Assembly (NCBI GenBank): GCA_037576195.1
Contig: CM075101.1
Location: forward strand, 46,190,001-46,254,000
Length of the DNA stretch: 64,000 nucleotides
Reading direction: 5' to 3'
DNA from: Phytoseiulus persimilis
Lineage: Eukaryota; Arthropoda; Arachnida; Mesostigmata; Phytoseiidae
The notes under the pieces were generated by a model. It was not told the DNA's origin. It made no database searches and saw only the letters and a program-made list of their open reading frames with translations. A program made the translations under genes and the position numbers. Shown here piece after piece: positions 1 to 13,358 of this stretch (positions within the stretch are counted from its first letter, which is position 1; each line of letters starts with the position of its first letter).

Positions 1-199
1 GTCGATGAAATCGCGGAAAAGGTTCAGTGGATTCCCCGTCAACACCACGTTGATTCGGAGTAGGCCTCCGGGTGTGGATGAACGGTGGATGCAGCTGTGT
101 TTTCTTGCCGGCTGCGCCCTGTTTGAGCGAAGCTCGGTGCATTTCGGGGGCCTCGGGAGGCGGGGGAGTGGTTATCGCTCATAAATCGTTGGGGAGTTT

Positions 200-1475
200 C
201 AAACATCGGTGGACGATGCCTCGGAGGAACACGCTTCATCAAGCTGAACGAAGTCGGAGTGAGTGTCAAACACAGGCTTCCGGCGCACGTGATTCCAGTC
301 ACACGCCTCGGGAATCATCGCGACGTCAGCTGAAACCTCTATTCTCCGTGCTCCCCTACCCCTCATAGCCTCATCTTCCTCCACGCGTCTTTCCCAAGTG
401 GCGGCGTCATCCATCTTGGTCCTGGTCGAAATGGAAACGTTTTCCTGGACCGATCCGAACTGGCGATATGAACCCGCGTGGCAAGCCCCGGACAGAGGTG
501 ACCTTTCGACTGGCTCCGCGTGTCCTCGAACCGTAAACAAGTCGCCACAGAGAGGCATCTTTCATCCGATAACACACTTCGGAGAACGCGGAGCCGACTA
601 ACGAATATTGATCAAGAGCGCTCCTCTTCAACCTCGTTCTCGTACCGGCTGATTCTGTCGAAATCATCTGTCGCGTGAGATAGCGGGCTTTGATCCCGTG
701 TCGCACTAATTGGCAGTATGTGTATGTTCTACGGGGGCCGAGAGTGTGCGCGAAGCCACACAAGCAAGCAGGCCCAGGCTCCGGTCGGCTGCTCCGTTGG
801 CTGCCGGACTGGAAATCACTTTTAGCTCGTTAGGAAGCGCCACAGAAGCCTCCCCGCCAGGGAGCCGGCCATTTGGTAGGGAGCCGGGCACACTGGGCCT
901 ATTGTTGTCAACATCGAAAGTCCGCTCGGCTCGGAACGCGGCTGCGTACAAAATGAAGTCGTTAAATCCGTTTCCCTCAGCAGCGAGGAAGTCAGCTGGC
1001 TGAGATTCGGACCGGAGCACAGGAAATCCATCGGAGGAACTCCAGACGGAAGTTTCCAACGAGGGAAGGGCGAACTCGACGGCGCCTCGACCGAACGGAT
1101 TTTTCATTGAGTGAACCCGAAGCGTCCTCTTTTGAATCATCGATCGGGATCCCTTCGAGGGCGAAAGACGAACAGTCGACACCGGCGATTAGAGTCTCGC
1201 TTCAGCTGCGCGCCTTCCGACGGAGACCGAGTTCCGCGAGGTTCGCTTCCACATTCAGGTCTGGCTTCTCTGTCAGAAATACAATTCCGCAGATACATCA
1301 CCGAATGCCGACTGGAAGGTGGGAGTGCTTTGTACGGAACTCGTTCTTCTAAAGAAACGCAATTCAGCCAGGGAGTCGAGTGGGAAGGGATCTTTTTGTT
1401 CCGCTTCGAATTCGGCGGAAGAGCTGAGTTCCTCTCCCTTCCGAGGAATCTCCATGCAGTGGAGATGTGTATCAC
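200..1475 (-). CDS. possible multi-exon gene, unrecognised
   Basis: Four short open stretches on the minus strand look more like protein than their surroundings: about 1273-1455 (acidic, rich in E, F and S), parts of 706-1182, about 424-605, and 228-445 (acidic, starting near a K-M-D-D sequence and ending in V-stop). Borders that could be splice sites lie between them, for example a TTAG acceptor near 605 and a pyrimidine-rich acceptor ending in CCAG near 448. No family is recognised, and the overlapping frames are also fairly open, so the exon chain is not fixed. Treat this as a pointer to a possible gene. It could equally be noise from a composition that lacks stop codons. Confidence 0.22.
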
Positions 1476-2904
1476 AGACTCGCTAACAACTCTCCCTGAG
1501 AATAGGAGGTTAAGTTAGTCCAGCCCGCCTCGTCATGATGGCCTCCAGCTAACTTCGATGAAATCCCACCACGGACCGGTCTCGATCGTGAAACGTGGCC
1601 GAGATTATTCCCGCCTTCTCTCTGCGGCCTCGTCGGACGTATTTTACGGTTACGGGAGGAGCTCGGAGGGCGTCGGGACTGGCTTTCGACAGCCGATTGA
1701 CGAACTGAAGGCAGGCTTGTTGCTATATCGATGTTAACAGTCAGACCAGTGCGGCGGTCGAACAGCGTTGCTGCTGACTTTGTTGTTATTGCTGTCGGTG
1801 GAGCCGGTTTCGTTGTCGTCTATTCCGTTTCTCCGTATTCCGCTGACTTCCTGGTTTCCCGATGAGATCCTCAGAAGAACAAGTCGGCCGGTCGGTCCCG
1901 CTTCCCCGTCTCATGGCGGGCGGATGGATAAATGAATGCCCGTCTGTTCAGTCAGGATAACTGGCAGACAGTTTTTTCCTCGGCACTCCCAACGAAGGTC
2001 ATTTAGAGGTCCTTGGAGAACAACACAGTTCATGGCTCCCCAGCTGCGAACATACCGTCAAAGTTCTCCCACTTCGAATATTCATCCACCGCGAAGATTC
2101 CATGTTCGATTGGCAAGGTTCCTCGAAGCGGCTCGCTCAACTGCCGTCGGGAGGAAGTTGATTCGCGTTCCCTGTTATATCGGCAGATATTAAACTTAAT
2201 GCGCGCGAGCGAAGGTTGAGTTCTGTTTTTTTTCCCGATGGGCGATCCTTCTCCGTTTGAGTGAAATTCGAGGTGATCCCACGCGGACGAATGTCTCCCC
2301 AAGCCATCGCACCGAAAGGTCCATGATTCATTCCGAGGGAAAGGTCATGCAACCATCCCATCGATCACAGCTCGGGAGAATTAGTTCCCGCTGATTCCCA
2401 GTCTGCTCTCCATCGCCTCTCGTGAGAAAAGTCGGTGCGGTGGAGCACATTCGCACTCTCAAGAATCGAACAGAACGGTGAAAGACTATTCTGCGTACAC
2501 TGGAGTCAGTTTGAGAGGAACGGTCCCTTGGGCCTCTTCCAATATTGCTGCAAGATCATCGAGTACCTCGAACTCGTTGCCGGATGCATTCTAGTATGAG
2601 CAACTCTGACAAAATTTGCAAAATTAAGGAAAGAGAAGTCACGACGTTTTTGTTGATCATGTGTTTTGTTACAACGACGGTGCTCGAATATTCGCGGTCA
2701 CCGCAATGTCACGCAAACGCATGGGCGCTCAAGCCCAGGGAACAGGCCCAGGTGAGACGTCACGATCGACTCGACCACATAGGTACAGTCACGTACCCAA
2801 GCCAACGCGGGACGGTGGCCCTGATCTTCAACTTTATGACTGAAAATTCTCCTATTATATTGTTATCCTTCAATATAAGTGCTCTCTTCGATCGCGACGG
2901 TGCA

Positions 2905-3295
2905 TCAGAAGTCTACCCATCGACCACTCTGGAACAAGGGTGAACAGCCCGGCCTCTCTGCGGCCCGCCGCCGTATCCCGATGTTTTCCTGTTCGTTCGG
3001 TTCTGCGGATGATATCCATGTTTTCCAACTTTTTGATTGAATTCTCACGAACGAGCGATAGTCACACCGCGCAAGTTTCCAGCCAAATTGTCTGGAAGCG
3101 AATCTCAAGTATGATTCGAGTATGAGAGCATTCGAAGGACTCAGGAACGATCCAAAAAGCTGGCCGGTATGAGCTGAATTCATGAGATCGCCGTTGATGA
3201 GAACATTTCTTACCCCTTTGCTCAATTCCCTGTGCCACGACCCACGACATAGAGCTTCCGAATCGTGAGTATGCAGTCAAGCTCGTGATTACCGC
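2905..3295 (-). CDS. 3' end of a candidate gene, two exons, unrecognised
   Basis: The upstream exon (3295 down to 3214) follows a strong acceptor (TATTTTTCAG) and ends at AGGG/GTAAGA. The 40-base intron 3213-3174 ends in ATTCAG, and the last exon (3173-2905) stops with TGA. The phase carried over (one base) is the one needed, so the join is in frame, giving about 116 residues. The first part reads like a partly hydrophobic stretch (V-I-T-S-L-T-A-Y, then M-S-W-V-V). The second part is basic with aromatic residues (W-K-L-A-R-C-D-Y) and ends W-V-D-F. Frame and splice agreement is the main evidence. The open frame runs further upstream to about 3355, so the first exon may be longer. No family is recognised. 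Confidence 0.4.
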
Positions 3296-4239
3296 CTGAA
3301 AAATATCTAGGCTGTGATGTTCGATTCCGCGTGATCTGCTGAAGACGCTCGGCAAATTCCATACGGGACAGATTGTGAAACTGTCTCAGCGAACAACTCC
3401 ACCCAGGATGGCTCCGGCGCGGCGATTTGACGATGAAAATCGGCGATTCGGCGCCGTCTGGACGCCAAGGTAATTCTTCGTAGATGCCAAAAGTGGACCA
3501 TTGTGTCTCATCTGTGGGACAAGTCTATTTCTCCCCAAGGGATTCAATGTCCCCCGGCAATTCTTATCGAATTACCCACATGAGGAAGCTATGTTTTCAT
3601 CGGAAAGATCGCTGCAGTCCTCTTCGTCTGAGCAGCGACAAATTGTGGATTCATGGAAATTCTCGGCGTTAGTGGCGCAGGAAGAATACTCTTGATTGAC
3701 CGAATTCTCCGAAGTCTGCTCATCAAGGAGAACGCTCCCGAGAAGGTTCGATGTTAATCTCCATCCAAGAGAACGACGCAAATATGGAAACGTTCAAAAA
3801 GAGTTAACGACAACATGCTCGATGGAGGGAACCACGACTGGCCAGGACGTTTGTGATGAAGTGGTGAGGACACTTGAGAAATTCAGCGTTCCGCTCCGAG
3901 AGATGTCCGGCTGTTGTAGCAATTCAGGTGCTCCCGCAAGGACGGAGGACGGAGCCCCTGCGTTTCGCTGGAGAACAGAATCCATGCCCCGCTCTTGAAT
4001 AACAGAAGGCCGTAGCCCAGTGAGCGTTGTGACAAAAAGCTTCCAATGTTGCCATGCCACAGTAAACTCGATTAGATCACGCGCGTTGACTCATCTCACT
4101 TCCCACACATTCCTTTAGGAAATGTGGGCCGAGTTCGGCGACGTACTCCTCCAAACTTGGGTGCGATGTCTCAGCCGCGGAAGATTTTCGGAGCGTTTCT
4201 CCGCCCGTTGATCGGGAAACCAGGATCTTTCGGAAGAGC

Positions 4240-4260
4240 GGGGGGGGGGGGGGGGGGGGG
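4240..4260. repeat. poly(G) tract, 21 bases
   Basis: An uninterrupted run of 21 G lies in sequence without a supported gene. Similar runs occur elsewhere in the window as C or G: 15418-15436, 34464-34479, 41148-41159 and 42331-42341. Confidence 0.9.
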
Positions 4261-4506
4261 AACTTCGTTGTCGAATGGGAGGATCTGAAGTTCGAACAGG
4301 AAGTTGCCTTTTTCTCCTGCGTCCCGTCTCGTGTGAATGAATTGAACACCAATTGTCAAAGCGAACAAAGCGGATTTCCACACACCGCCTCAGGACCTCT
4401 CAAGTTTGAACTCATTGGCTTTCAGAGCAGTGCAACTGAACACAGAGAATGCTCTCTCATCGCAATGCAAAAGTCGCTAAAGGGAAGCACTTTCCCTGAC
4501 ATCCGT

Positions 4507-4620
4507 AATTGTGCCATGCAGCAGATGTCGTTCTTTGCAACACGTTCGTCTGCGAGCGAGATTTCAGCGGCATGAACCCCAAGAAGTCTCGCCTGGTTTT
4601 CAGATTATTGGATTGCAGAC
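4507..4620. repeat. 114-bp direct repeat, left copy, flanking SINE
   Basis: This segment is repeated in the same orientation at 4896-5009. Both copies are 114 bases with no indel, and I count 7 differences (about 94% identity). The copy ends exactly where the SINE poly-T (antisense poly-A) begins. It contains no open reading frame of note. Confidence 0.85.
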
Positions 4621-4895
4621 TTTTTTGTTTTCCGGCTGGACCTCTCAGCCAGCCCTCAGAAGTGTCCCGGAATCACCTCTCGGTATTGCTTCAGTAACAC
4701 TCCCTATCGCCTCGCAAATCCCATTGCGGGCGGTGGGCTTGGGTCTTAAGATGGTTCAGATTTAATTCTGATATGAATTAAATCCTCTTTTTACCACATA
4801 AGAAATTTGTTGTCCCGGCCGGGGATCGAACCCGCGATTGCTAGCTTAGCGTGGCACCCGAGGCGTTGGTTTATGCCACACGGCCAACGAGCCGA
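4621..4895 (-). mobile_element. tRNA-derived SINE, copy A, with intact box A and B
   Basis: Read on the minus strand, the element starts with a tRNA-like head. A box A-like TGGCCGTGTGGC lies at 4886-4875 and a consensus box B, GGTTCGATCCCC, at 4832-4821. A unique body follows, then a CAGCCGG end and a short A-rich tail (AAAACAAAAAA) at 4634-4621. It aligns along its whole length with the copy at 28371-28632. Head plus body plus A-tail is the layout of a SINE transcribed by RNA polymerase III and mobilised by a LINE. The head most resembles tRNA-Ser-type SINEs known from ticks, but that assignment is by memory of the type only. Both internal promoter boxes look functional. Confidence 0.85.
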
Positions 4896-5009
4896 AATTG
4901 TGCCATGCGGCAGATGTCGTTCTTTGCAACACGGTCGTCTGCGAGCGAAATTCCTGCGGCATGAACCTCAGGAAGTCTCGCCTGGTTTTCAGATTATTGG
5001 ATTGCAGAC
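4896..5009. repeat. 114-bp direct repeat, right copy, flanking SINE
   Basis: Second copy of the segment at 4507-4620, starting directly at the 5' end of the SINE head. Together the pair brackets the element like an extremely long target-site duplication. Confidence 0.85.
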
Positions 5010-8000
5010 TAGGGAAAATCGTCCGCACGGCATCATCGAGCATGTAGGAACTCGTGAGGCGAGAACAGCAAAGCACCCACATGGAACATGCCCATAAAGT
5101 GGTTCTCCTCACTCTGTAGTACCACTGCACGCTTCATCGAACGGAGCTTCCCTTGCGTGACTTCTCGTCTCTTTATTCAGCGGCACACCGAAGGCTGTGG
5201 CAGATCCGGCTGATGAGGGGACCCGAGTTGAATATTGGAGGTCAACCCGGGAGGGCTGCTGCGAGCGATACGAACCGCTGGAAACGCTTGTGAAAAATCA
5301 GATGAATCCTCAACATGTGTTCTCATCGAGACAAGGACGAGTCTTCCCGAGCTCGGCTCAACTCATCCGCGTCTGTATCCTTCCTTATTTTGGGGAATAC
5401 TCTGGAAGAGGGCTGGCATTTTCCCGAAGATTTCCAGCAAACCGTCTCCGCTAGCTCGTCTCTCCATAATAAACATGCGGAAAAACACAAATTCAAGTGC
5501 TGTATCAATCGAGATGTGATTCTTCGTGAAGAGGACGATGATTCTCGCAGAATTTGACGGACTAAAATATCCACAATCTTTGAAGTAGAGCAAGCCAAGA
5601 AATCAACTTTCTCACTTCCTCGTGCAGCATTCATCACGTTCAGAACTTCTCACCTTCATCACCTCTTTCCTGCGATCTAGGCTTGATCCAGAAACTGCTC
5701 ATTTATCTAAAGATCTACCTCTACTGAAGCTCGTAACCCAAAAGCGATCGCTCACGCGACCCAGCTCTCTTCATCACAGGACTTCACTTCCGGGAATAAC
5801 CGAGGGCATGCCTCGAGAGCGCCAGAACCTTCGGGATTCAAATGTTCGATTCGTCGAATTCTTGTACTAACCTTTCAACCACGAGATGAACGCGACACGA
5901 GCACTTTCGTCTCTTGCTCCGGGGAGAGAAAAAAACGTGCCCCGAGAACGCGGACGCGGAGCGTTCGTTCTGGAGCGGTTCAGAATTCTCCGACGAGGGA
6001 ATCGTGCTCGTTAAATCAACGTCTGCTTGAATCGCACAATGAACAAGTACGTTTCATGATGGTTCCAGATAGGCTTTTGCTTCTGTCATGATCATCGACA
6101 CAGAATGGACTCATGGTTGTAAACAGGATTCCAAGGTCACACGGCAACGTGGAACATCTTTACCCATCTCGGCGAAAAAACGTTGTTCAGGTGCGAATAT
6201 TCGTCGGTGCGCTCTCCCCCTTCTTGTTCTGATGATCGTTGTCTGTGGACGCGTGAGGCCCCCGAGGGGCATGGGGGCCCTGAGGGAATCCGGTGCGCTA
6301 CGGCATCCTTCCGTTGATCTTCGGCCCGGAAAAGCGGACGAACGAACGAATCAGGCTTCTCAGGAAATAACGAGTAGTAGCAGATCGACTCCGCTCACCG
6401 AATATATCGCAATATTCTAACAATGTTCCCCTGGTGATCCCGCTCAGCATCCGGTCCAGGCCCGATCCGTTCAAGGCTTCTGCACAAAAGGCCACTAAGA
6501 GGCTTACTATGCTCTCGTTGGTACTTTCGTTGCCGTTGTTCTTTCCGTCATCGCTCATGTCGTCGCGGAGCAATGCGCGGCGTAGTCTATTGTCCGCTCA
6601 TGTGGAATTCTCAAACGATCGCCGAGCGTCGACCCGCTGCCTAGACGCTCGTTCCATTGAGCGCTGCACAAGATGGATTCCGATCCTCAAGTCATCCGTT
6701 GTAGGGGTTGAAGTGGCTAGAGGGGTGTTTGTGCGCTCGCTAGCGATATGATTTATTACGAATGTCGAAGTCAGCCAAATTGCCTGAACAATTTGCTGAT
6801 GACCTCGGTGCCCACCGACGCGAGCGCTGCTTGATCGCCCAAGATCAAATATTTACTCTGGACTTGCCTTAGCTCGAGCCGGCCGTCGAGAAAAAGCGTA
6901 ACAAATGCATTCCTGAGTACATCCTGCGGTCATTCGTGGCTCAGCTGAGCACCGAGGGAAGCCCTAGCACCGGATCAGGGAGATTTACGGAAGGAAATAA
7001 ATTCAGTCAACATCGATGGATTCTTGTGATATTTCCCCCCTCTTGTCCCTCCAGCCAGCTCCGACAGCGATGCAGAATGCGACGGGTCCCCTTTGACGCC
7101 GCGAGGATAATATCGAGGAGCTCGAGCACTCAGCGTGTCGGTGTTTTGTCACGTGTGCATGCTGAATCATCGTCGTTGATGATTCCATTACACGCTCCTT
7201 TGAATCTTCATTCGAAACGAAGTCGACTCGTGGCACAGCTCGCAGAGAAGAGTTTGTTTTCGATCCAATCCAGGTAAAGTTCTGCTCTCCCCATCATCCG
7301 AATCGGGAAGAGGCATTCAGGGTATTTTTTCCTTGATGCGAAATTATAGCAACGTACAGCTTTGATTCCAGGTGGGAGATCATCAAAAAATACGCCCTCC
7401 ATCCGGGACGGAAGCTCGTCTGCTCGATATCTCTACCTGAAGACCGGAGGCGTAAAATGTACATCGCCCGTGTAGCTCGCAATTCACAGCATGGAGCCGC
7501 CTCCTGAACATCCAGTCCATGCACTTGCGGCCCGGTGTCCAGGATCGAGGGAGATGATTTGCAGCCCGCTCCCGAACTCCCCCACTTCACACTCTCGAGG
7601 GAGAAACACTATTCTCGCCTCATGATTTGCTTGCGGAGAAGCTGCACGCGTTTGAACCCTCAGAGAGCTCGTCGTCCTCGAGAGAGATGGCTCGGAGCAT
7701 TCCACTCCTGTCTCACGGATGTTCAAGGAAACGATTCACCATCCTCGTCCGGTGGGACCAGGGCTCACGACCGCTCTTTCTGTCGAGCTCCCGATCGCAA
7801 GTTCCCGTCAGAGTGGGAAGCGGAAAACATTCAAGAACCATCAATCGGAACCTTCGCATTCGTTCCATTCCTGGTCGATGTTCTTCTCGATCGCAGGATC
7901 AGCTCCCGGCGAGAGGAATCGATCGCGTCGCTAGGAATCCTTCGAAGAAAAATCCCTCCGCCACCCTCGTGTTGTCCGAACTGCGATCAGTGCTGCTAAC

Positions 8001-11000
8001 GCCAGAACGGGATGCTGACATAACGTAGCGTCCCGAACATTCGGTTCGGTTCCGGTCGCAGTCACAATTCGCTTAATTCACCAGCGGTGAGCGTGAAATT
8101 CGGCAAACGAATTCCTCCGGGACAAATGTTCGCCGCAAGTTCCACCGGTGAGCAGTCGAAATTTCGTTTCCCCGTTGTAGTCGCAGCTCCAGCCTCGACT
8201 GTGGGCCTCGAGATCGGGAGAGCGACATTCAGGAGCGTTCTGGGCAGCTGATAGACCCGTGGAAGGCGGACGGAACCAGCTCTGCGAATGCGTCGCTGGA
8301 AAACGAATCGAACGAGCGAAAGGGTCCAGAGTGCAAGCCCGCGTCAGAAGTCATTCCCAAGGATTGGAAAAACTGCTCGTTCGTTGAAACTCTGACGTCG
8401 CTCCGAGCAGCTGACATGAGACCTCGTCGACGGAAACCCGATAGAGAATCCAGGAGATACTCGGAAGGTCTGAAGGAAAGGCCTCGACTTCCCGTAAAAA
8501 CGAGCGTAGCCTTTCGAGTTCACAACGGTGCAAGCGGGTGAGCCTGAAATTTCTCGCGTGCCGCTGTCCGTCTGCGCGGGAGTGTTCCGAGGTGAACGGA
8601 CCACGCGACTGAGTACGGAGTCTTGGAAAAATCGTTTTCCGAATCGCGGGCTCCTCCACAGCGTCCGGCTCCCGCGTGAAATTAGCAGCTGGGCTGTCTT
8701 GCGATCGGGGATCGAAGCATCACTTCGGCGCTCCCGTTTAGAATTTCAATAACATGCTCAGTTTCGATGATCGATACTCATAGAAGATTCTGATTTGATA
8801 AAACTGGTATAGCTAGAGGACATCATCTGAGCATCGTTGCCGGGAGAAAGTGATATCGCGTTATTTCGGCGGATGCGCGACTCCGTTGGGGGGAGACTTT
8901 GTTGACCACTGGCTGCTGTCATGGAGCGCAACTTTTGCGGATTGGAGTTCCGCCTGAACGAGGCCGATATCAACCGTCCGTTGACAAATTCTTTTTCCCG
9001 CTTCCCAGCAACGGCCTTGACCGCCAGGGAAGTCTGGGAGAGGCCTTGCAAGCAGTAGCCCTTTCGTTCTGTGCACGCTGCGGCCTCGCAGCGGCTGCTG
9101 CTGCTGTAGAGGTTGGCGAGCTTTGAAGCTTCGCCCGAGTCGACAGCGTCACATCTCCCGCCGGCTCGATTCACGACTGTGTTCAAACTTTGGCCCTTCG
9201 ACTCACGGCGGTGCCACTGAGAGACTCTTTCGAAGCTGACGGCGATTTCCAATCAACCTCGGCGATCGGTTCGAGTCCGATACAGCTGAGAGTGACATGG
9301 ATCAGCTGATCGGTCTTCAGCACCAGGCGAGTTGAAACCAGATTCCTCCTCCAATGCAGATCTGAGTAGTTAGTTTGTTCGGGTGTTCCTCTCCGGCCGA
9401 ATCACATCGGATGATGTTCTTCGAAAAAAGACTCTCAGATTCGGCCTGACCTCGGATGCGGAGCTCGATGACGGACTTGCCAACATGTTCGTTGCGTGGA
9501 TTTCGTCTCGTGCGTGAGTCTCCGACGCGTTCCGTGCCACAAATGAACCACCCGCCACAGGGGCGAGCGATTAGAGCAAGGCGGCGCTGGGGGCAAGTAA
9601 ACATCGTGGGAACGCCCCATCTCGATGAGTTCGCCCGACAGTCGGCGCGTAACTGTCGACACGCCACGCGGACTTCGGTCGGTACACGGGCGTTCTCTCG
9701 GGCGACTTCTTCCCGAGTTACCCGATTGATCCATTCGGCCTCAGAGGTCTGTTAGGAGGCTTCGCGACTCACTGATCGAACAGTTGACATTCACCATGAG
9801 TGGAAGAGTCACGATCAAATCGGCGATCGAATCCACCGACTCACAATTACCTCCGTGCCGTGATTCCGCCGGAGAAAGGGACCTTCTGTAGGGGGAGACG
9901 GATCACGTATGGGTTCGTCTAGAGCTCGTCGGCTACATTGTCACATTCTCGTGATCCGATCAACAACCGTTACGGACTCGCTTCTGTCCCAGATTCTGGC
10001 TCTCAATGCGTTGGACTACTCAATGCGTAGTACAGGAAACTTCGAAACCATCACCGGCTTAAAATTCCGAACTCGACTCGTATTGGACTCGAAGGGACAT
10101 CAACTAACAGGGACATGCATTGGATATCAAAGGTGTCTCCTCCGCGCTGCTGGAGCTGGTTCAACGTCTACTGCCCGTATCTGCCGGTTCTGGCCAGCCG
10201 CCTCCGATGCGATGTATTCGAGATTATTCAGGCGAAAACTGTGGACAACTCAATACGCAGAAGTGGCGACACCATAGCTAGCTTCGCGTGAGCGTGACCT
10301 ACGACTATCGGTCGGTCGGTCGCTGGTACCAGATATTTGGGACCGGGGCCGTCAAGCTGTTTGCCACGGCACCCCAGGGTGCCGCAGCTGCGAGGGCTGT
10401 CGCGGGGTGCCAAGGGTAACGAGACATGGCAGGGGTGTGGCATGAGGCCTGACGATGCCTTCCCTCGTTTCCATCGTACTTTGAAGATGATCTCGCTCCG
10501 GTCTGATCATATTCTTCGGCCCAGCTCGGCACCACCTCGGCGGAATACGGCTGCGGCGCCCTGGGGGGGGTGCCAGTGTCGGAGAAATTTGACGAACTGT
10601 GGCCCAGGACGCTTTCGCCCGAACACGATAACCATTCCGGAAACCGTCTTCCCAAGCCGTCGAACAGAACATTGGGGTCGGACCTATCGCTCACGCTCTG
10701 AGCTCTCTCTGGGGCTCTCTGACTGTGCTTTTTGGAGGGAACATCGAACCAGTGCCTCATACTCTCCTTTTGCGTTCCTCCCTATTCAATCTATCGTCAC
10801 AGACCCTCGCGGGACGGAGCTCCTCCGCCAGCAGAAGCAGCAGCGTTGAAATATTCACAATAGCCGGTCTCGCCATTTTGAACGATGCACCGTCAATAAT
10901 GAATGACTTGCGCGACGAGAACGTCGAGATGGAAACAATCGCATTTGGGGTTCCATCCAGCCAGCCAGCCAACTACTAAGAAAACCACGGGACGAAGATA

Positions 11001-12650
11001 ATTTATGCTGCAGTCAAGAACATTTTGTACGTGAGGATCTCCGTTCCATGAATTCCTTCCGATCGCCATAAAAACTCACATCCAACCTCTCGAGTCGGCG
11101 TTCTTCGGAACGAATGCGCTGCATGCTGTGATGTATCGGGACAGCTACACGACCCGGACGTCGTCAGCACCCTCGGGGTCTCAGAAAGCGCGTTCCGAGT
11201 GTCCAGGCGTATGTCAATGTCATCCAATGTCGTACCGGCTCGATATGAATATGGTAAACAGTCCCTCTGCGATGTCGCGCACCAAGTCTTGAAGGATCCA
11301 CCGCGGGCTCACGGGAGCCAGCGCGGACAGGATTGGGCGAGAGAAAAACGGATTGGATCTGACGGGGAAAGGAAAATTCGCCACGAAGGACAGGACATCG
11401 GGTCCGCGAGGAGCGGGCTACGTAACCCGAGAAATTCCGGACAGTTCTTTGCTGGCAGGGAGGAGGAAAACCCGACACTACAAAATAATGAGTAGGGTAA
11501 TTATCAGAGGCAGGCAGAGCTCCCGGATCCTCAATCTACAATGTCGAGGGTCGGGCATCCTGCTGAAGAACTACCCCCGCTTCCCGGCAAGCGTGCTGTG
11601 TCAGAACACGCTCGGTATGCAACTGGAGCATCGTTTGATGCGTTCGATCTGTTCACTCCAGGATCCCGACGAGTGACTTTCGTATGCAAATCTGATTCCT
11701 TCATCCGCCTCGAAACGGTTCCCCTCACACTTTCCGACCGGGGTTCAGGCTCTGGGCCATCTTCGTCGGCCGCCCACCGCCTTGCTTAACACCTGTACCC
11801 CATATCGGAGGCAACAGTCGTTTTAGATTGCTGGATGCGGCGATCAAAGATGCGGGAATGCGTCCGCGGCTGCACAAGTAGATCTGTTTCTCCGACTCAA
11901 ACCGCGATGCGACGAATCCTACCGAGTTCCAACACGGCTACAGGATCTACTGCCATCGAGTTGTGTTCAGTGACGGAAACAATTCTCGTCCAATCAATCG
12001 GAACCATTCCCTGTGATTTGAGTATCCTAGTTGGGTCTGGAGTTGTGGGAGCACCCTACTTAATTCCACTTGGGATCGCAGAGTGGCTCCTGCTGTTGAC
12101 CTCCCCCGACGGCCACCGCCCTGATTCGGCGAAGAATCATCCTTCCTCCGAAAAAATCCCATCTTGGACAACGGAGGCTTGAGGTGATGGAGCGGGTTTA
12201 TGCTGTGAAATCATGTCTGACGGAGCGAGTTAGTCCGAACTCGATTCCTCCTCCGCGAGACAGATTCTCTCGGAGATTCAACCGGGAACAGTCTGAGCAC
12301 GAGAATGGACGAGTGATGGCTGGGTGCCTCTCAAAATCGAGTAAGGGTCTCGAGAAGGCGCTCACCCTCGAAACCCATAACGCGGAAACCGAGCGTTCCC
12401 CAAAGATGGCGCGGCAGCAATTGTTGCCCGACTGGGGCTCAGCCGTTCCCTCGGACGAATCGACGATTCTCAACTCTCAGAAGAGCAGGAGGGCGTCCAT
12501 TGACCCCGCCCCCTCCCCCTCAGACGGAATCCGTCAGATCGGTCCGGAAGGTGACCGGTCGAGTACCCGTGCTTGAGCGGAATAACTTCCTCTCGATTTT
12601 CCCCGCGGATTTCGAGAGCTCCCGAGAGGTGTGAGGTTCACGATGTGCAG
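5010..12650. other. no supported gene
   Basis: This 7.6 kb stretch has scattered open frames on both strands. The longest are about 164 codons near 8758-9252 (-) and 154 codons near 7535-7999 (+). None joins in frame to a neighbour across good splice sites and none resembles a known family. A weak ATG-to-stop frame at 11541-11789 (+) was not strong enough to list. The area may hold introns or 5' exons of the gene ending at 13358. Confidence 0.4.
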
Positions 12651-13358
12651 GTAACCAGCTCGTTGAAGTGATGAAGAATCTGAAGGATTTTCGGCTCTTT
12701 CATGCCCTGGATACGGAAGGCCAACAAGTTTCGCTGAATGTGTCCCTCTATTCTCGCTTGGATAATTTGAGTGAATCCGAGCGGCAGTTCTCCTTCATGG
12801 TTATATTCAGAGTGAGTGATTCAGGCCGTTCACAGGGGAATAGAGGAGCAAACGGATGAAATTTAGGGAACCAAACGATCATTCACGCTGTGCCGAAGGT
12901 AGCTCCAAACAGGCTCCCTCAGATCCTTCGATGGTGACTTCAGGAAGTTCCCTGGTGTAGCGAAGAACGGTTCCTGGAGGGGTCTTCTGTTCTGCCTCCC
13001 CCCCTCCCCACTCGAGGAGAGACTCCGTTGCCAATGTGCACCGTCAGGAGCAGTTAGGGTGATGCCAGGAGCTTGGTTTGAATCCCTTTCACGAATGTCG
13101 GGACCCTCATCCTTCTCCGTCCGATGGACGCATCCTTACAGAGGCTGTTCCAAGCTTTACTCTTCGCTAAAAGCCCCCCGCGTGCCAGGGTCGAATGTTG
13201 GCACGCAGAACGACGCCGATGTTTACATTTGTCAACAGCTAAAGGATGAGGCCCCTAGCGCTGCTGTCTTCGGCGTCGCCCTTGTGGACGCTGACACTTC
13301 TGCGGGTCTTCCTCTGGAATGGAAATCTTCCATTCAGATATTGTGCAATGAGAAATAA
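12651..13358 (+). CDS. candidate gene 3' end, two exons, unrecognised
   Basis: Exon 12651-12811 follows a GTGCAG acceptor and ends at TTCAGA/GTGAGT. Its protein is soluble in character, with N-Q-L-V-E-V-M-K-N-L-K-D, later L-N-V-S-L-Y-S-R-L-D and S-E-S-E-R-Q-F. The last exon, 13239-13358, follows ACATTTGTCAACAG and reads L-K-D-E-A-P-S to C-N-E-K-stop. Both borders are phase 0, so a direct join is in frame, giving about 92 residues. An extra exon in the 427-base gap is possible, and earlier exons must lie upstream. The gene stops about 260 bases before the transporter on the same strand. No family is recognised; the coding call rests on amino acid make-up and splice phase. Confidence 0.42.

Noticed and set aside
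8758..9252. 164-codon open frame on the minus strand
   Set aside because: It includes a CTG/CAG-like run, has no motif and no splice partners, and overlapping plus frames are also open.
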